Assembly (NCBI RefSeq): GCF_015240255.1
Contig: NZ_CP061205.1
Span: 2,439,501-2,503,500 of the forward strand
DNA: 64,000 nucleotides
Source: Kordiimonas pumila
GTDB taxonomy: Bacteria > Pseudomonadota > Alphaproteobacteria > Sphingomonadales > Kordiimonadaceae
Direction: 5' to 3'
The notes beneath the pieces are model-generated. The model was not told the DNA's origin. It saw only the letters and a list, made by a program, of their open reading frames with translations, and ran no database searches. Positions 1 through 9,120 of this stretch are shown piece by piece (the stretch's first letter is position 1; the number at the start of each line of letters is the position of its first letter). A program made the position numbers and the translations under genes.

Positions 1-1
1 T

Positions 2-322
2 GAACCAGGTTTTGTGCGCTTGACAGCTAAGCAGGATGCGGACCGGACGGTCATAAATGTTGAGGATAACGGGCTTGGCCTCCCTCAAGACCAAAAAGAT
101 AGATTGATGGAGCCTTATGTAACAACACGCTCTAAAGGTACGGGTCTTGGACTTGCTATCGTTCGACGAATTATGGAAGAACACGGTGGCACAGTGCGGA
201 TTGTGGATAGAAGCCCAATCGGTGCACGCGCCGTTCTCATGTTTTCACACAGCGCCCTTCAAAAACGGGCAATACGCGCAACTACAAAAAATGCAGATGA
301 GGCAGCAACTGCTGTCCAATAA
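2..322 (+). CDS. ntrY: Nitrogen regulation sensor histidine kinase NtrY, C-terminal end (partial)
   Basis: This is the last 106 residues of a membrane sensor kinase; the frame is open to the left edge, so the N-terminal membrane and dimerisation parts lie outside. What is visible is the HHPK ATPase domain: the G1-type motif VEDNGLGLP and the G2-type motif GTGLGLAIVRR followed by MEEHGGTV, both of which bind ATP. NtrY phosphorylates NtrX in nitrogen and redox signalling in Alphaproteobacteria. The next gene starts 18 bases after the stop and encodes NtrX, which is the main reason for choosing NtrY over another kinase. The family is certain from the motifs, the name from context. Confidence 0.88.
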   Translation, partial: EPGFVRLTAKQDADRTVINVEDNGLGLPQDQKDRLMEPYVTTRSKGTGLGLAIVRRIMEEHGGTVRIVDRSPIGARAVLMFSHSALQKRAIRATTKNADEAATAVQ

Positions 323-340
323 AGTGGGAGAGTGCCAAAT

Positions 341-1732
341 ATGGCTCTGGATATACTCATTGTTGATGATGAAGCCGATATTAGGGAACTAGTTTCAGGA
401 ATCCTTGAAGATGAAGGTTATGCAACACGCTGTGCCCATGACAGTGATAGCGGGCTTGCTGAAATTGAGGCGAGGCTGCCATCCTTAATGATTTTGGATA
501 TTTGGCTACAAGGTAGCAAGCTTGACGGGCTTGAAATTCTTGAACTTGTTAAATCAAGACATAAAGATCTGCCTGTTGTTGTGATTTCAGGTCATGGCAA
601 TATTGAGACAGCTGTGGCTGCTATTAAAAAGGGCGCGTACGATTTTCTAGAGAAACCTTTTGAGGCTGAGCACCTTTTATTGACGGTTCAGCGTGCAACA
701 GAGGCTGAGCGCTTGCGCCGCGAAAACGAAGACTTGAGGCGTCGGGCGGCAATCACGATTGATATTACAGGCAAGTCTGCTGCTATAAATACGCTGAGGC
801 AAAGCATCGAAAAGGTCGCTGGAACGAATAGCCGCATCTTAATTAGTGGCCCTTCCGGATCAGGTAAAGAGGTTGCTGCCCGTCAAATCCATGCTCGTTC
901 ACACAGAAACACCAGTTCGTTTGTTGTGGTAAATGCAGCGGCTATGGAGCCACACAGAATGGAACAGGAACTGTTTGGTGTTGAGCAAAATGGCGGTGTT
1001 GTAAAAACCGGCCTTTTTGAGCGCGCCCACGGCGGCACGTTGTTTATTGACGAAGTCGGGGATATGCCTTTGCCTACACAGGCAAAGATTTTGCGGGTTT
1101 TAACTGACCAAGCTTTTGAACGTGTTGGTGGTAATACCGGTGTTAAGGTTGATGTACGCGTTATATCAGCCACGAGCAAAAACCTTCTTTTAGAAATTTC
1201 AGAAGGGCGCTTTAGGGAGGACTTGTATCACCGTTTGAATGTTGTACCCCTGAAGATGGCGGCGCTTTCTGATCGGCGGGAAGACATACCCGTGTTAGCG
1301 CAGAACTTTCTGGATAGTTTATCAAGTGCAGCAGGCCGGCATACATTAAAGCTGGCAGATGATGCTGTTGCTGCTCTGCAAGCATATGATTGGCCCGGCA
1401 ATGTTCGGCAGTTGAAAAACATAATGGAACGCGTGGTCATTATGGGGTCAGATGATATTGACGGCGAGATATCGGCCAGCCTTTTGCCAGCTGAAATTCG
1501 CATGGACTCAAACGAGTTGTTGCACTCAGACGGTGATAACGCCATTATGAGCACACCCTTAAGAGAGGCAAGGGAGGCGTTCGAAAGGGAATATCTGAAA
1601 ATTCAGATTAACAGGTTTAGTGGAAATATTTCACGGACTGCTGCTTTTATTGGCATGGAACGTTCTGCGTTACACCGAAAGCTTAAGTCGCTCGGTATTT
1701 CCAGTGGAAAACTGTCAGATTCTATAGAGTAA
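341..1732 (+). CDS. ntrX: Response regulator NtrX (receiver, AAA+, Fis-type HTH)
   Basis: Cytoplasmic response regulator paired with NtrY. Residues 1-120 are a receiver with acidic pocket D10/D11, phospho-acceptor D53 and K105. Residues about 140-375 are an AAA+ domain with Walker A GPSGSGKE at 170-177 and Walker B TLFIDEV at 233-239. The C-terminus is a Fis-like helix-turn-helix (ISRTAAFIGMERSALHRKL). The L1 loop after ELFG, which in sigma-54 activators carries GAFTGA, here reads VEQNGGVVKTGLFE, so direct activation of sigma-54 RNA polymerase is unlikely. I chose ATG 341 because GGGAG lies 10 bases upstream; the in-frame GTG at 332 would sit directly on that Shine-Dalgarno. It is probably cotranscribed with ntrY and possibly with trkA. 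Confidence 0.95.
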   Translation: MALDILIVDDEADIRELVSGILEDEGYATRCAHDSDSGLAEIEARLPSLMILDIWLQGSKLDGLEILELVKSRHKDLPVVVISGHGNIETAVAAIKKGAYDFLEKPFEAEHLLLTVQRATEAERLRRENEDLRRRAAITIDITGKSAAINTLRQSIEKVAGTNSRILISGPSGSGKEVAARQIHARSHRNTSSFVVVNAAAMEPHRMEQELFGVEQNGGVVKTGLFERAHGGTLFIDEVGDMPLPTQAKILRVLTDQAFERVGGNTGVKVDVRVISATSKNLLLEISEGRFREDLYHRLNVVPLKMAALSDRREDIPVLAQNFLDSLSSAAGRHTLKLADDAVAALQAYDWPGNVRQLKNIMERVVIMGSDDIDGEISASLLPAEIRMDSNELLHSDGDNAIMSTPLREAREAFEREYLKIQINRFSGNISRTAAFIGMERSALHRKLKSLGISSGKLSDSIE

Positions 1733-1762
1733 GTAATTCTGATATAATAATGCGGTAAATTT

Positions 1763-3139
1763 ATGAAAGTAATTGTCTGTGGTGCGGGTCAGGTTGGCTT
1801 TAATATAGCTAAACACTTGGCTGGCCAGAATAATGATGTGACTGTCATTGATACGTCAAGGGAACTGATTAGAAAAATCAGCGATTCTTTGGATGTTAAA
1901 GCTATCGTTGGCTATGCCTCCGACCCTGACATGCTGAATAAAGCGGCGGCGGCTGATGCAGACCTTTTGATTGCTGTTACACAGTCCGATGAAGTGAATA
2001 TGGTTGCCTGCCAAGTGGCCCATTCGCTTTTTAGTGTACCAACAAAGGTTGCTCGAATTAGAAATCAGGCCTACTTGAAGCCGGGTTGGCGTGATCTTTT
2101 TTCACGTGATAACATGCCGATCGATGTGATTATCTCGCCTGAGCTTGAAGTTGCACAGGCCTTACTGCGTAGATTAGAAGTGCCAGGCGCTTTTAATATG
2201 ATCCCGTTTATTGATGGGAAGGTTAGGATGATTGGCCTAACACTGGATGAAGATTGCCCGGTTGTTGATACCCCGCTGCGGCAATTAACAGAGCTATTCC
2301 CCAAACTGCAAACAATTGTCATGGCTGTTTACCGAAACAATAAACTTTTTGTGCCGCGCAGTGACGACCAGCTTCAGGTTGGTGACACAATATACATTGC
2401 GGTAGAAGCCAGTACGACAGAACGTGCAATGGCTGTGTTTGGGCATGAAGAAGACGCCGCGCACCGTATTGTTATTGTTGGAGGCGGAAATATTGGTTAT
2501 TCGCTCGCCAAGTTGCTTGAAAAAAGCAAAAGCGCAACAAATATCAAGATTATTGAGCAGAATGTAGAGCGCGCCAATTGGCTGGCAGAAAGATTGCAGC
2601 ACACAGTTGTTATCAACGGTGATGCGCTTGACCGTGAAATTTTGACAGAAGCAAACATATCCGAAACAGATACAATAGTGTCTGTGGCGGATGATGATGA
2701 AGTTAATATTCTTTCCTCACTTCTCGCTAAGCAGCTTGGCTGTGTGAAAGCTATTACTTTGATGAATAACCCTATCTACGGTGAGCTGGTTGGTTCCATT
2801 GGCATTGATGTATCCTTGGACCCGCGAGAAACGACTGTTTCATCTATTGTACGGCATATCAGGCGCGGGCGTATTCGCGATCTTTACAGTCTGTTTGACG
2901 GGCAGGCTGAAATTATTGAAGCCGAAGTGCTGGAAGGATCAGGAGCTGTTGGTAAGGCCTTGGGTGAGCTTCGCCTGCACGGTGAGGTGAAATTTGGCAT
3001 GATTGTGCGGGATGACGAAACCCTTGTCCCTGACTCTGAAACAGTTCTAACGAGCGGCGACAGAGTTGTGATGCTCTCAACAAGAGATGCCGTTAAAAAA
3101 GTAGAACAGCTATTTTCTGCTCGCGCAGATATTTTCTAG
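1763..3139 (+). CDS. trkA: Trk system potassium uptake regulator TrkA
   Basis: Cytoplasmic NAD(H)-binding gating subunit of the TrkH potassium channel. The 458 residues hold two tandem RCK units: each has a Rossmann fold with a glycine-rich nucleotide motif (GAGQVGFNIAK at the very N-terminus, GGGNIGYSLAK near residue 240), followed by a TrkA-C domain. The length matches the usual TrkA. It stands 30 bases after ntrX and 9 bases before trkH, so the potassium pair is probably translated from one message, as in many Alphaproteobacteria where trkA follows ntrYX. Confidence 0.96.
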   Translation: MKVIVCGAGQVGFNIAKHLAGQNNDVTVIDTSRELIRKISDSLDVKAIVGYASDPDMLNKAAAADADLLIAVTQSDEVNMVACQVAHSLFSVPTKVARIRNQAYLKPGWRDLFSRDNMPIDVIISPELEVAQALLRRLEVPGAFNMIPFIDGKVRMIGLTLDEDCPVVDTPLRQLTELFPKLQTIVMAVYRNNKLFVPRSDDQLQVGDTIYIAVEASTTERAMAVFGHEEDAAHRIVIVGGGNIGYSLAKLLEKSKSATNIKIIEQNVERANWLAERLQHTVVINGDALDREILTEANISETDTIVSVADDDEVNILSSLLAKQLGCVKAITLMNNPIYGELVGSIGIDVSLDPRETTVSSIVRHIRRGRIRDLYSLFDGQAEIIEAEVLEGSGAVGKALGELRLHGEVKFGMIVRDDETLVPDSETVLTSGDRVVMLSTRDAVKKVEQLFSARADIF

Positions 3140-3148
3140 GAATCTTTG

Positions 3149-4594
3149 ATGTGGAAACCACGGCTCTATTACCTTATGGGGTGCTGGCTTCTAACAATAG
3201 GCTGCCTGCAACTAGCACCGCTTTTTTATGCGGTACTTATTGGTGAGAAAGCGTCTTTCCAGAGCCTCTTTTCCTCTGTTCTAGCAATTGGGCTGATAGG
3301 AGGCTCGCTGTTCCTTGGGTTTAGAGGGACAGAGAAAGCGCGTGTACGTAAGTTGACTGTTCTTTTACCTGTGTTTGGCATTACGGCCATGGCTGTGGCT
3401 AGTGGATTACCGTTTTTCTTTCTTTTTCCAGACGAGGGTGCTTTACCCGCACTGTTTGAAGGCATGTCGTTAATCACCACATCAGGCACAAGTGCTTATG
3501 GTACTATGCTTGAGGATCATGACGCGATTGTCTTGTGGCGGGCCATGGCGGCATGGGCTGGTGGTTATCTTGCTATTTGCTTGGCTCTTTCCATAATGTC
3601 AGCCATGAATATTGGGGGGTTACAGTTACATGTATCGCCAATGCCATTTGGAGATAGTGAAGTAGGGTATGCTCGGCTTAAGGCAACAACAAAGGCTTTA
3701 TACCCCGTATACATGATGATAACGGCAGCGTGTGCCGTGCTTTTGTGGTTTGCCGGAGCAGGCAGTTTTATGGACTGCATACAAATGGCAATGGCAACCA
3801 TAAGCACAACGGGCCTTACATCAACTTATGGAGACGCGCTCAACCATATGGGGCCTCAGCTTATTATTGCGGTCTTTTTCATGATTAGCATTGCTAACTG
3901 GGACTTGCATTATATGCGCTTTAAAAAGCGATCGTTCCAAGCTGGGTATGACTATGAATACAGACTTTTCCTGATCGGGATAGTCACGGCTATTATTCTT
4001 GTGGTGTTTATTGATGGTGGGTTTAACGCACAATTTATATGGAATAGCATATTTTCGATTATTTCAGCAGCAGCAACATCAGGAATAAGCCCGGAAGGTA
4101 TGCTTGATAAAACATCCACGCCGCTTACCCTTGCCATAATTCTAATGATTATGGCGAGTATAGGTGGTGCAACAATAAGCACGACAGGCGGTTTAAAGCA
4201 GCTTCGTTCACTCGTTATTTACAAAACCGGCAAGGCAGAGCTTGAAAGGCTCGCGCACCCACATGCTGTTGCAGGATTACATTTTCAGGGCGTTAATATA
4301 CGAAAAAATGACGTAGAGGCCGTTTGGTTGTTACTTGGAAGTTTCATACTTGTTATGGCGATAGGCGCGTTAGTGTTAGCTATTTTTGGCGTTCATTTTC
4401 AGGATGCCCTCTCAATGGCCTTTTCTGCCATGACACTTTCTGGGCCTTTAGTTTCTCTAACAGACCCATATTTCCCTGGTTATGCTGGCTTGCAAAACAG
4501 TGATTACATTACGCTTTGTGTCCTTATGCTTATAGGCCGTATTGAAGCATCTATCTTCTTAGCGCTATTTTCACGTGCACTTTGGCGTGGATAA
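3149..4594 (+). CDS. trkH: Trk potassium transporter, membrane subunit TrkH
   Basis: Integral membrane potassium translocating subunit that works with the TrkA gene immediately upstream. The 481 residues contain about ten hydrophobic segments and the four pore-loop repeats that make the selectivity filter, visible as TSGTSAYG, STTGLTST, AATSGISPEG and LSGPLVSL. ATG 3149 was chosen because AGGA overlaps the trkA stop 7 bases upstream; a TTG three bases earlier has worse spacing. The length is close to that of Escherichia coli TrkH. Confidence 0.95.
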   Translation: MWKPRLYYLMGCWLLTIGCLQLAPLFYAVLIGEKASFQSLFSSVLAIGLIGGSLFLGFRGTEKARVRKLTVLLPVFGITAMAVASGLPFFFLFPDEGALPALFEGMSLITTSGTSAYGTMLEDHDAIVLWRAMAAWAGGYLAICLALSIMSAMNIGGLQLHVSPMPFGDSEVGYARLKATTKALYPVYMMITAACAVLLWFAGAGSFMDCIQMAMATISTTGLTSTYGDALNHMGPQLIIAVFFMISIANWDLHYMRFKKRSFQAGYDYEYRLFLIGIVTAIILVVFIDGGFNAQFIWNSIFSIISAAATSGISPEGMLDKTSTPLTLAIILMIMASIGGATISTTGGLKQLRSLVIYKTGKAELERLAHPHAVAGLHFQGVNIRKNDVEAVWLLLGSFILVMAIGALVLAIFGVHFQDALSMAFSAMTLSGPLVSLTDPYFPGYAGLQNSDYITLCVLMLIGRIEASIFLALFSRALWRG

Positions 4595-4758
4595 AGATAA
4601 AAGCATGTTGACCAAAGGCCTGAACCTCTGACATATAGTGCATACATGTGCCACGAGACGGGTAAACTGGTTTCACTATGGCTTGGTGCATGAAAAGGGC
4701 CGAAAATTGGCCTATATAATAATAGTAAATAGAAAAAATAGAAAAGTACGAACAGTCG

Positions 4759-5007
4759 ATGTCAGATAAAAATCAAAACCTACAGGACGTCTTTTTAAAT
4801 GCCGTTCGCAAAACAAAAACACCAGTAACAGTTTTTCTTGTTAATGGTGTAAAATTACAGGGTGTTATTACCTGGTTTGATAATTTTTGTGTGCTACTGC
4901 GCCGTGATGGGCAGTCACAGCTTGTTTACAAGCATGCAATTTCAACAGTGATGCCTGCGGGCCCTGTGCAATTATTTGAGCCTGAAAAAGAAGGCCTCGA
5001 GGAATAG
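4759..5007 (+). CDS. hfq: RNA chaperone Hfq
   Basis: Small Sm-like hexameric protein that pairs small RNAs with messages. The 82 residues are almost only the Sm core: Sm1 ([17 protein letters not shown], then FDNFCVLL) and Sm2 containing YKHAIST, the signature of bacterial Hfq. The C-terminal tail is very short, as is usual in Alphaproteobacteria. The 164-base gap upstream contains a perfect TATAAT at 4715-4720, a plausible -10 for a promoter separate from trkH, although no good -35 is seen at 17 bases. It is followed at once by hflX, the common hfq-hflX pairing. Confidence 0.98.
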   Translation: MSDKNQNLQDVFLNAVRKTKTPVTVFLVNGVKLQGVITWFDNFCVLLRRDGQSQLVYKHAISTVMPAGPVQLFEPEKEGLEE

Positions 5008-5009
5008 AA

Positions 5010-6383
5010 TTGGAAGATCGCACTGACCACTCAGGTCCGGCGGTCCAGCCGGGTGATGGCTGGTCTGCTGATGGTCATGGATACCTGCAGGATAATATCC
5101 GCCAGCGGGTTTTTGTTGTTCACCCTTATCTATCTGATTCGTATAGCAGTGTCAGGCTTGTGCGTAGCCCTGAGGCGCGCCTAGAGGAAGCTATGGGGCT
5201 TGCTGAAGCAATCGATGTCGAGATTGTTGGTGGTGAATGTATTCCCCTTAGAGCTATCAAGCCTAAAACGTTTCTTGGTGAAGGAAAACTTCTAGAATTA
5301 AAGCAGTTTACGGAAGATCAGGAAATTGACCTTGTCGTTTTTGACTGTGAGCTAAGTCCCGGACAACAACGAAATCTTGAGCGTACTTTAAAGGTAAAGG
5401 TTATTGACCGAACGGCGCTCATTTTAGAGATTTTTGGTGCTCGGGCTAGCACGAAAGAGGGTGAGCTACAGGTGGAGCTTGCCCATTTAACCTACCAGAA
5501 AAGCCGGTTGGTACGTTCTTGGACCCACCTTGAGAGACAACGAGGCGGTTCTGGCTTTATGGGCGGACCTGGTGAAACCCAGATCGAATCTGACCGAAGA
5601 ATAATTTCTGATCGCATTAGTCGTATTCGTAAGCAACTTGAGAGCGTTACAAGAACGCGTACATTGCACCGTGCGCGGCGCCAAAAGACACCCTATTCAG
5701 TGATAGCGCTGGTGGGCTATACAAACGCTGGAAAATCTACGCTTTTCAATCAGTTAACAAAGGCTGATGTATTAGCGGAAGACATGCTTTTTGCTACACT
5801 GGACCCTACACTGCGTGCTATTGAACTACCAAGTACCAGAAAAGTTATTTTGTCAGACACGGTTGGCTTTATATCGGAACTACCGACGATGCTTGTTGCT
5901 GCCTTTAGAGCAACTCTCGAGGAAGTGCTTGAAGCTGATATTATATTACATGTTAGAGATGCAGCCCATAAAGATAGTGAAGTGCAAAAGCAGGATGTAC
6001 TGGAGGTATTGGCAGAGTTAGGTATTGATATCAATCAGGAAGATGATGGTGCGCCAATACTTGATGTTTACAATAAAATTGACATGGTGCCTGAAGAACG
6101 AGCTGATACCTTAAGGGGTATTGCAAGTAGAACAGAGCGCTCCGTTGTTTTATCTGGCCTTACAGGTGAGGGCTGCGATACCCTTATCAAAACAATTGAT
6201 ACTTTATTGGGTGAGCAAGATTATCGCGGTGAAATCACTGTTTCTTATAGTGACGGTAGTAAGCAAGCGTGGCTACACGCCAATACTAAAATACTTGAAG
6301 AAAAGCATATGGAAGATGGTATTTACTATCGCTTTTCAGTTGACCCAGTTGTTTGGAGTAAATACTCAAAACATAATATATAA
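5010..6383 (+). CDS. hflX: Ribosome-associated GTPase HflX
   Basis: GTPase of the Obg-HflX superfamily that splits or rescues stalled ribosomes. An N-terminal HflX domain ends in the conserved glycine-rich GGSGFMGGPGETQIESDRR stretch, then the G domain has P-loop GYTNAGKST, switch DTVGFI and NKID. Its 457 residues are a normal length. It starts with TTG at 5010, two bases after the hfq stop; GAGG at 4999-5002 inside the hfq end is ideally spaced, so translation is likely coupled to hfq. The 3' end is 2 bases from the convergent mazG stop. Confidence 0.96.
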   Translation: MEDRTDHSGPAVQPGDGWSADGHGYLQDNIRQRVFVVHPYLSDSYSSVRLVRSPEARLEEAMGLAEAIDVEIVGGECIPLRAIKPKTFLGEGKLLELKQFTEDQEIDLVVFDCELSPGQQRNLERTLKVKVIDRTALILEIFGARASTKEGELQVELAHLTYQKSRLVRSWTHLERQRGGSGFMGGPGETQIESDRRIISDRISRIRKQLESVTRTRTLHRARRQKTPYSVIALVGYTNAGKSTLFNQLTKADVLAEDMLFATLDPTLRAIELPSTRKVILSDTVGFISELPTMLVAAFRATLEEVLEADIILHVRDAAHKDSEVQKQDVLEVLAELGIDINQEDDGAPILDVYNKIDMVPEERADTLRGIASRTERSVVLSGLTGEGCDTLIKTIDTLLGEQDYRGEITVSYSDGSKQAWLHANTKILEEKHMEDGIYYRFSVDPVVWSKYSKHNI

Positions 6384-6385
6384 GA

Positions 6386-7219
6386 TTAATTTTCGGCTAT
6401 AACATCTTGTTTTTCTTCAGCTTTAACGATATTCCATAAGGCGTCCATTTCAGCTAAGTTTGAATTTTCTGGTTTTATGCCTTTTTCTTGGAGTTTGGAT
6501 TCGACTTCTTTGAAGCGCCTTTCAAACTTTATATTTGCACTGCGAAGGCATTCTTCTGGGTCAAGCTTCATGTGTCGACCTAAATTCGCCATGACAAAAA
6601 GCAGATCTCCAAATTCTTCTTTTAAGGCGGCGCGGTTAGTACCTTTTTGGTACTCCTCAACAAGTTCGATAGACTCTTCCTGAATTTTATCAAGCACTTG
6701 AATGGTTTCAGGCCAATCGAACCCAACTCTGGCCGCTCGCTTTTGTAGCTTGAATGCCCTTAGGAGGGCAGGAAGGTTTGTAGGTACCCCATCCAGGGCA
6801 GATGGTACGTGATCAGCCTTGGTGCTGCGTTCAACGGCTTTTTGTGCTTCCCAAGCGCTGGTTTGTTCTTCTGCGCTGCGGTAATGAGCATCTGCAAAGA
6901 CATGGGGGTGTCTTCTGATCATTTTGTCACAGATGGCAGAGACCACATTGTCAAAGTTAAAAAGATTCTTTTCTGCTGCGATTTGGCTATGAAAGACAAC
7001 CTGTAACAATAGATCACCCAATTCATCGTTTAGGGCTGGCATATCTTTTTTGCGAATTGCATCATCCACTTCATAGGCCTCTTCAATCGTGTAGGGGGCT
7101 ATGGTTTCAAATGTTTGCTCAATATCCCAAGGGCAGCCTTCATCAGGACTGCGTAATTGTGCCATGATTTTGAGCAAGTCTTGGATGTCATATTTTTTGT
7201 TTAAGCTATTTAATGTCAT
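6386..7219 (-). CDS. mazG: Nucleoside triphosphate pyrophosphohydrolase MazG
   Basis: All-alpha NTP pyrophosphatase that removes pyrophosphate from (d)NTPs. The 277 residues contain the tandem MazG layout: the first domain has CPWD, EEAYEVDDAI and ELGDLLLQVVFHSQIA, whose acidic residues bind magnesium, and the second has EEFGDLLFVMANLGRHM. Length and motifs fit the long Escherichia coli type. It is convergent with hflX, the stop codons being separated by 2 bases with no obvious terminator hairpin between them, so antisense overlap of the transcripts is likely. Confidence 0.95.
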   Translation of the reverse strand: MTLNSLNKKYDIQDLLKIMAQLRSPDEGCPWDIEQTFETIAPYTIEEAYEVDDAIRKKDMPALNDELGDLLLQVVFHSQIAAEKNLFNFDNVVSAICDKMIRRHPHVFADAHYRSAEEQTSAWEAQKAVERSTKADHVPSALDGVPTNLPALLRAFKLQKRAARVGFDWPETIQVLDKIQEESIELVEEYQKGTNRAALKEEFGDLLFVMANLGRHMKLDPEECLRSANIKFERRFKEVESKLQEKGIKPENSNLAEMDALWNIVKAEEKQDVIAEN

Positions 7220-7295
7220 ACACCTGCACCTGACCTTACTGTATACTGTAACTGTATGGGGTGAAATCCGGGCGTCAAGCTATGAAAGGTATAAA

Positions 7296-8267
7296 ATGAT
7301 TAGAATGCTCAGTATCTTAATTTCTTTATATATTTCAATAGGCACGAATTGCTTTGCAATTGCTCCCGCGGACAATGTTTCAACTCCTCAGTATGAATTA
7401 CATATTCAGCCGGGCAGGCTGGCAGACTTTTTTAAATGGCACCCTGCGCGCATCCCTCTTGTAAGCCATCATCGTGGTGGACCTGTGCCCGGCTTTCCTG
7501 AAAATGCTATAGAAACGATGGACCATGCACTGAAATATGGCCCTGGTCTGATGGAAGTTGATGTTGCCCAGCTCTCAGATGGCACATTGATTTTAATGCA
7601 CGATGATAGTCTTGACCGGACAACAACGGGAACTGGAAAGCTTGCATCATTAAAAGTTGATGATATTAAGCGGCTCTATCTCCGTGATGAAACTGGAATG
7701 GTTACCAAATACAAAGTGCCAACTCTAAAGCAGGCATTGTTATGGACAAAAAACAGGGCTGTCCTAACACTTGATATAAAGCGGGGCGTTTCGTTTACTA
7801 ATGTTGCGGCAGAAGTAATGGATGCAGGTGTGCAAGATTATGTGGTTGCAATAACGTACAGTGTAAAACAGGCGCAAGCTTATCATGAAATTGCACCCAA
7901 TATGCCTTTGACGATTAGCATGTCAAATGAGCAAGATATAGAAGCTGTTAAAAATAGTGGTATTCCTTCTCACTTAATTATTGCATGGACTGGTCTAAAG
8001 AGGCTTTCTTCTGAGTTTTACCGCCAAGTTCATATGGAAGGATGGCGTGTGATCATGGGAACACTAGGGCAGGAGGGCATCTCCTTGGATAGCCAGTTTA
8101 TGCTGTCCAGTGATGAAGATGGTTATGTTGAGCTATATAATCAGGGTGTTGATATTATAGCAACAGACCGCTATCAGGTGGTGCAAGAGCAAATCAGGAA
8201 ATATCTTTTTCCGCCTAACATATTTATGTTTATAAAAGCCCCTAATTATCTAAAACAATCAAACTGA
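7296..8267 (+). CDS. Secreted glycerophosphodiester phosphodiesterase
   Basis: Hydrolyses glycerophosphodiesters (deacylated phospholipids) to glycerol-3-phosphate and an alcohol. The 323-residue protein begins with a signal peptide (basic start, LSILISLYISIG core, cleavage probably after CFA near residue 21), so it acts in the periplasm. The GDPD triad region is clear: H59-R60 (SHHRGG), E87 and D89 (LMEVDV) and H102 (LMHDDSLDRTT). ATG 7296 was chosen because AAAGG sits just upstream and it opens the signal peptide; the frame is open further upstream to 7101 over the mazG start, but that part is not needed. The PAP2 gene starts 24 bases downstream, suggesting a joint role in phospholipid turnover or phosphate scavenging. 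Confidence 0.9.
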   Translation: MIRMLSILISLYISIGTNCFAIAPADNVSTPQYELHIQPGRLADFFKWHPARIPLVSHHRGGPVPGFPENAIETMDHALKYGPGLMEVDVAQLSDGTLILMHDDSLDRTTTGTGKLASLKVDDIKRLYLRDETGMVTKYKVPTLKQALLWTKNRAVLTLDIKRGVSFTNVAAEVMDAGVQDYVVAITYSVKQAQAYHEIAPNMPLTISMSNEQDIEAVKNSGIPSHLIIAWTGLKRLSSEFYRQVHMEGWRVIMGTLGQEGISLDSQFMLSSDEDGYVELYNQGVDIIATDRYQVVQEQIRKYLFPPNIFMFIKAPNYLKQSN

Positions 8268-8291
8268 AACTATGAAACATGAAAGTATGTC

Positions 8292-8936
8292 ATGCTCCTA
8301 AATAAGAAGACTTTGTTAGTAATCATATTGCTTCTTGCTTTGATATTATGGAGCTTTTTGACATTCTCTGGATATTTAAGTTCATTTGATACTGATATCC
8401 TTGTGGCTATGCGAGGTGAGGTGACTGTGGGTCATGAATCTGCTGTACCTATTGGTCCTGCAATACTGCCGGCTATAATGATTTTTATCACCAACATAGG
8501 TGGGTCTCTTACTTTGATACCATTGGCTTTGCTCTCTGTTGCTTGGCTTTATTGGCGAGGCGAAAAAAGGTCTGCAAAGGCAGTTTTGGCAGTTTATGTA
8601 GGTGTTTTTATCCTTGCACCATTATTAAAAGTAATTTTTGGCAGAGACAGGCCCAATATTATTGAGCATTTGGCTCATGCCAGTAGTGCAAGTTTCCCCA
8701 GCGGCCATGCTTTAAGGTCTGCTGTTGTTTATTTTGTTATAGCGATGATTTTAAGCGCTAAATACAAAGGTAAAAATGTATATTTTACAATTGCTTGCCT
8801 ATTGGTTGGCTTGATTGGGTTTAGTCGTGTTTACCTTGGGGTACACTGGCCTACGGATGTTATAGCAGGTTGGGGTATTGCTGCGTTATGGCTGGTATTA
8901 ATGTATTCATTTGTTCAAAAAACACTAAATCACTAA
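8292..8936 (+). CDS. PAP2-family membrane phosphatase
   Basis: Integral membrane acid phosphatase of the PAP2 superfamily, acting on lipid phosphates such as phosphatidate or undecaprenyl diphosphate on the periplasmic face. The 214 residues carry the full three-part signature: K113-x6-R120-P121 (KVIFGRDRP), PSGH at 136-139 and S178-R179-x5-H185-x3-D189 (SRVYLGVHWPTD). About five to six transmembrane segments surround these. It lies directly after the glycerophosphodiesterase on the same strand, so the two probably form an operon. The exact substrate cannot be read from the sequence. Confidence 0.9.
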   Translation: MLLNKKTLLVIILLLALILWSFLTFSGYLSSFDTDILVAMRGEVTVGHESAVPIGPAILPAIMIFITNIGGSLTLIPLALLSVAWLYWRGEKRSAKAVLAVYVGVFILAPLLKVIFGRDRPNIIEHLAHASSASFPSGHALRSAVVYFVIAMILSAKYKGKNVYFTIACLLVGLIGFSRVYLGVHWPTDVIAGWGIAALWLVLMYSFVQKTLNH

Positions 8937-9120
8937 TGACTTGCATTATTTCCTATTCTTTGTGGTGATTGCTTTGCTAACATTTGTAGAGTATTGATGA
9001 ATAGGTGAGGGTCGCTGTTCTGGGTTATAGAGCAGAGATGGACAAGGGGATTAGCTAATCGTGTGGGGGCATGAAAGGCAATGACAACATCCTCGAGCCT
9101 ATTCTATAAAAGGGTTAGTA

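Noticed and set aside
9070-9110. 12-codon frame starting MKGND before the nucleotidyltransferase
   Set aside because: Too short and without further support; a G-rich stretch upstream alone is not enough.
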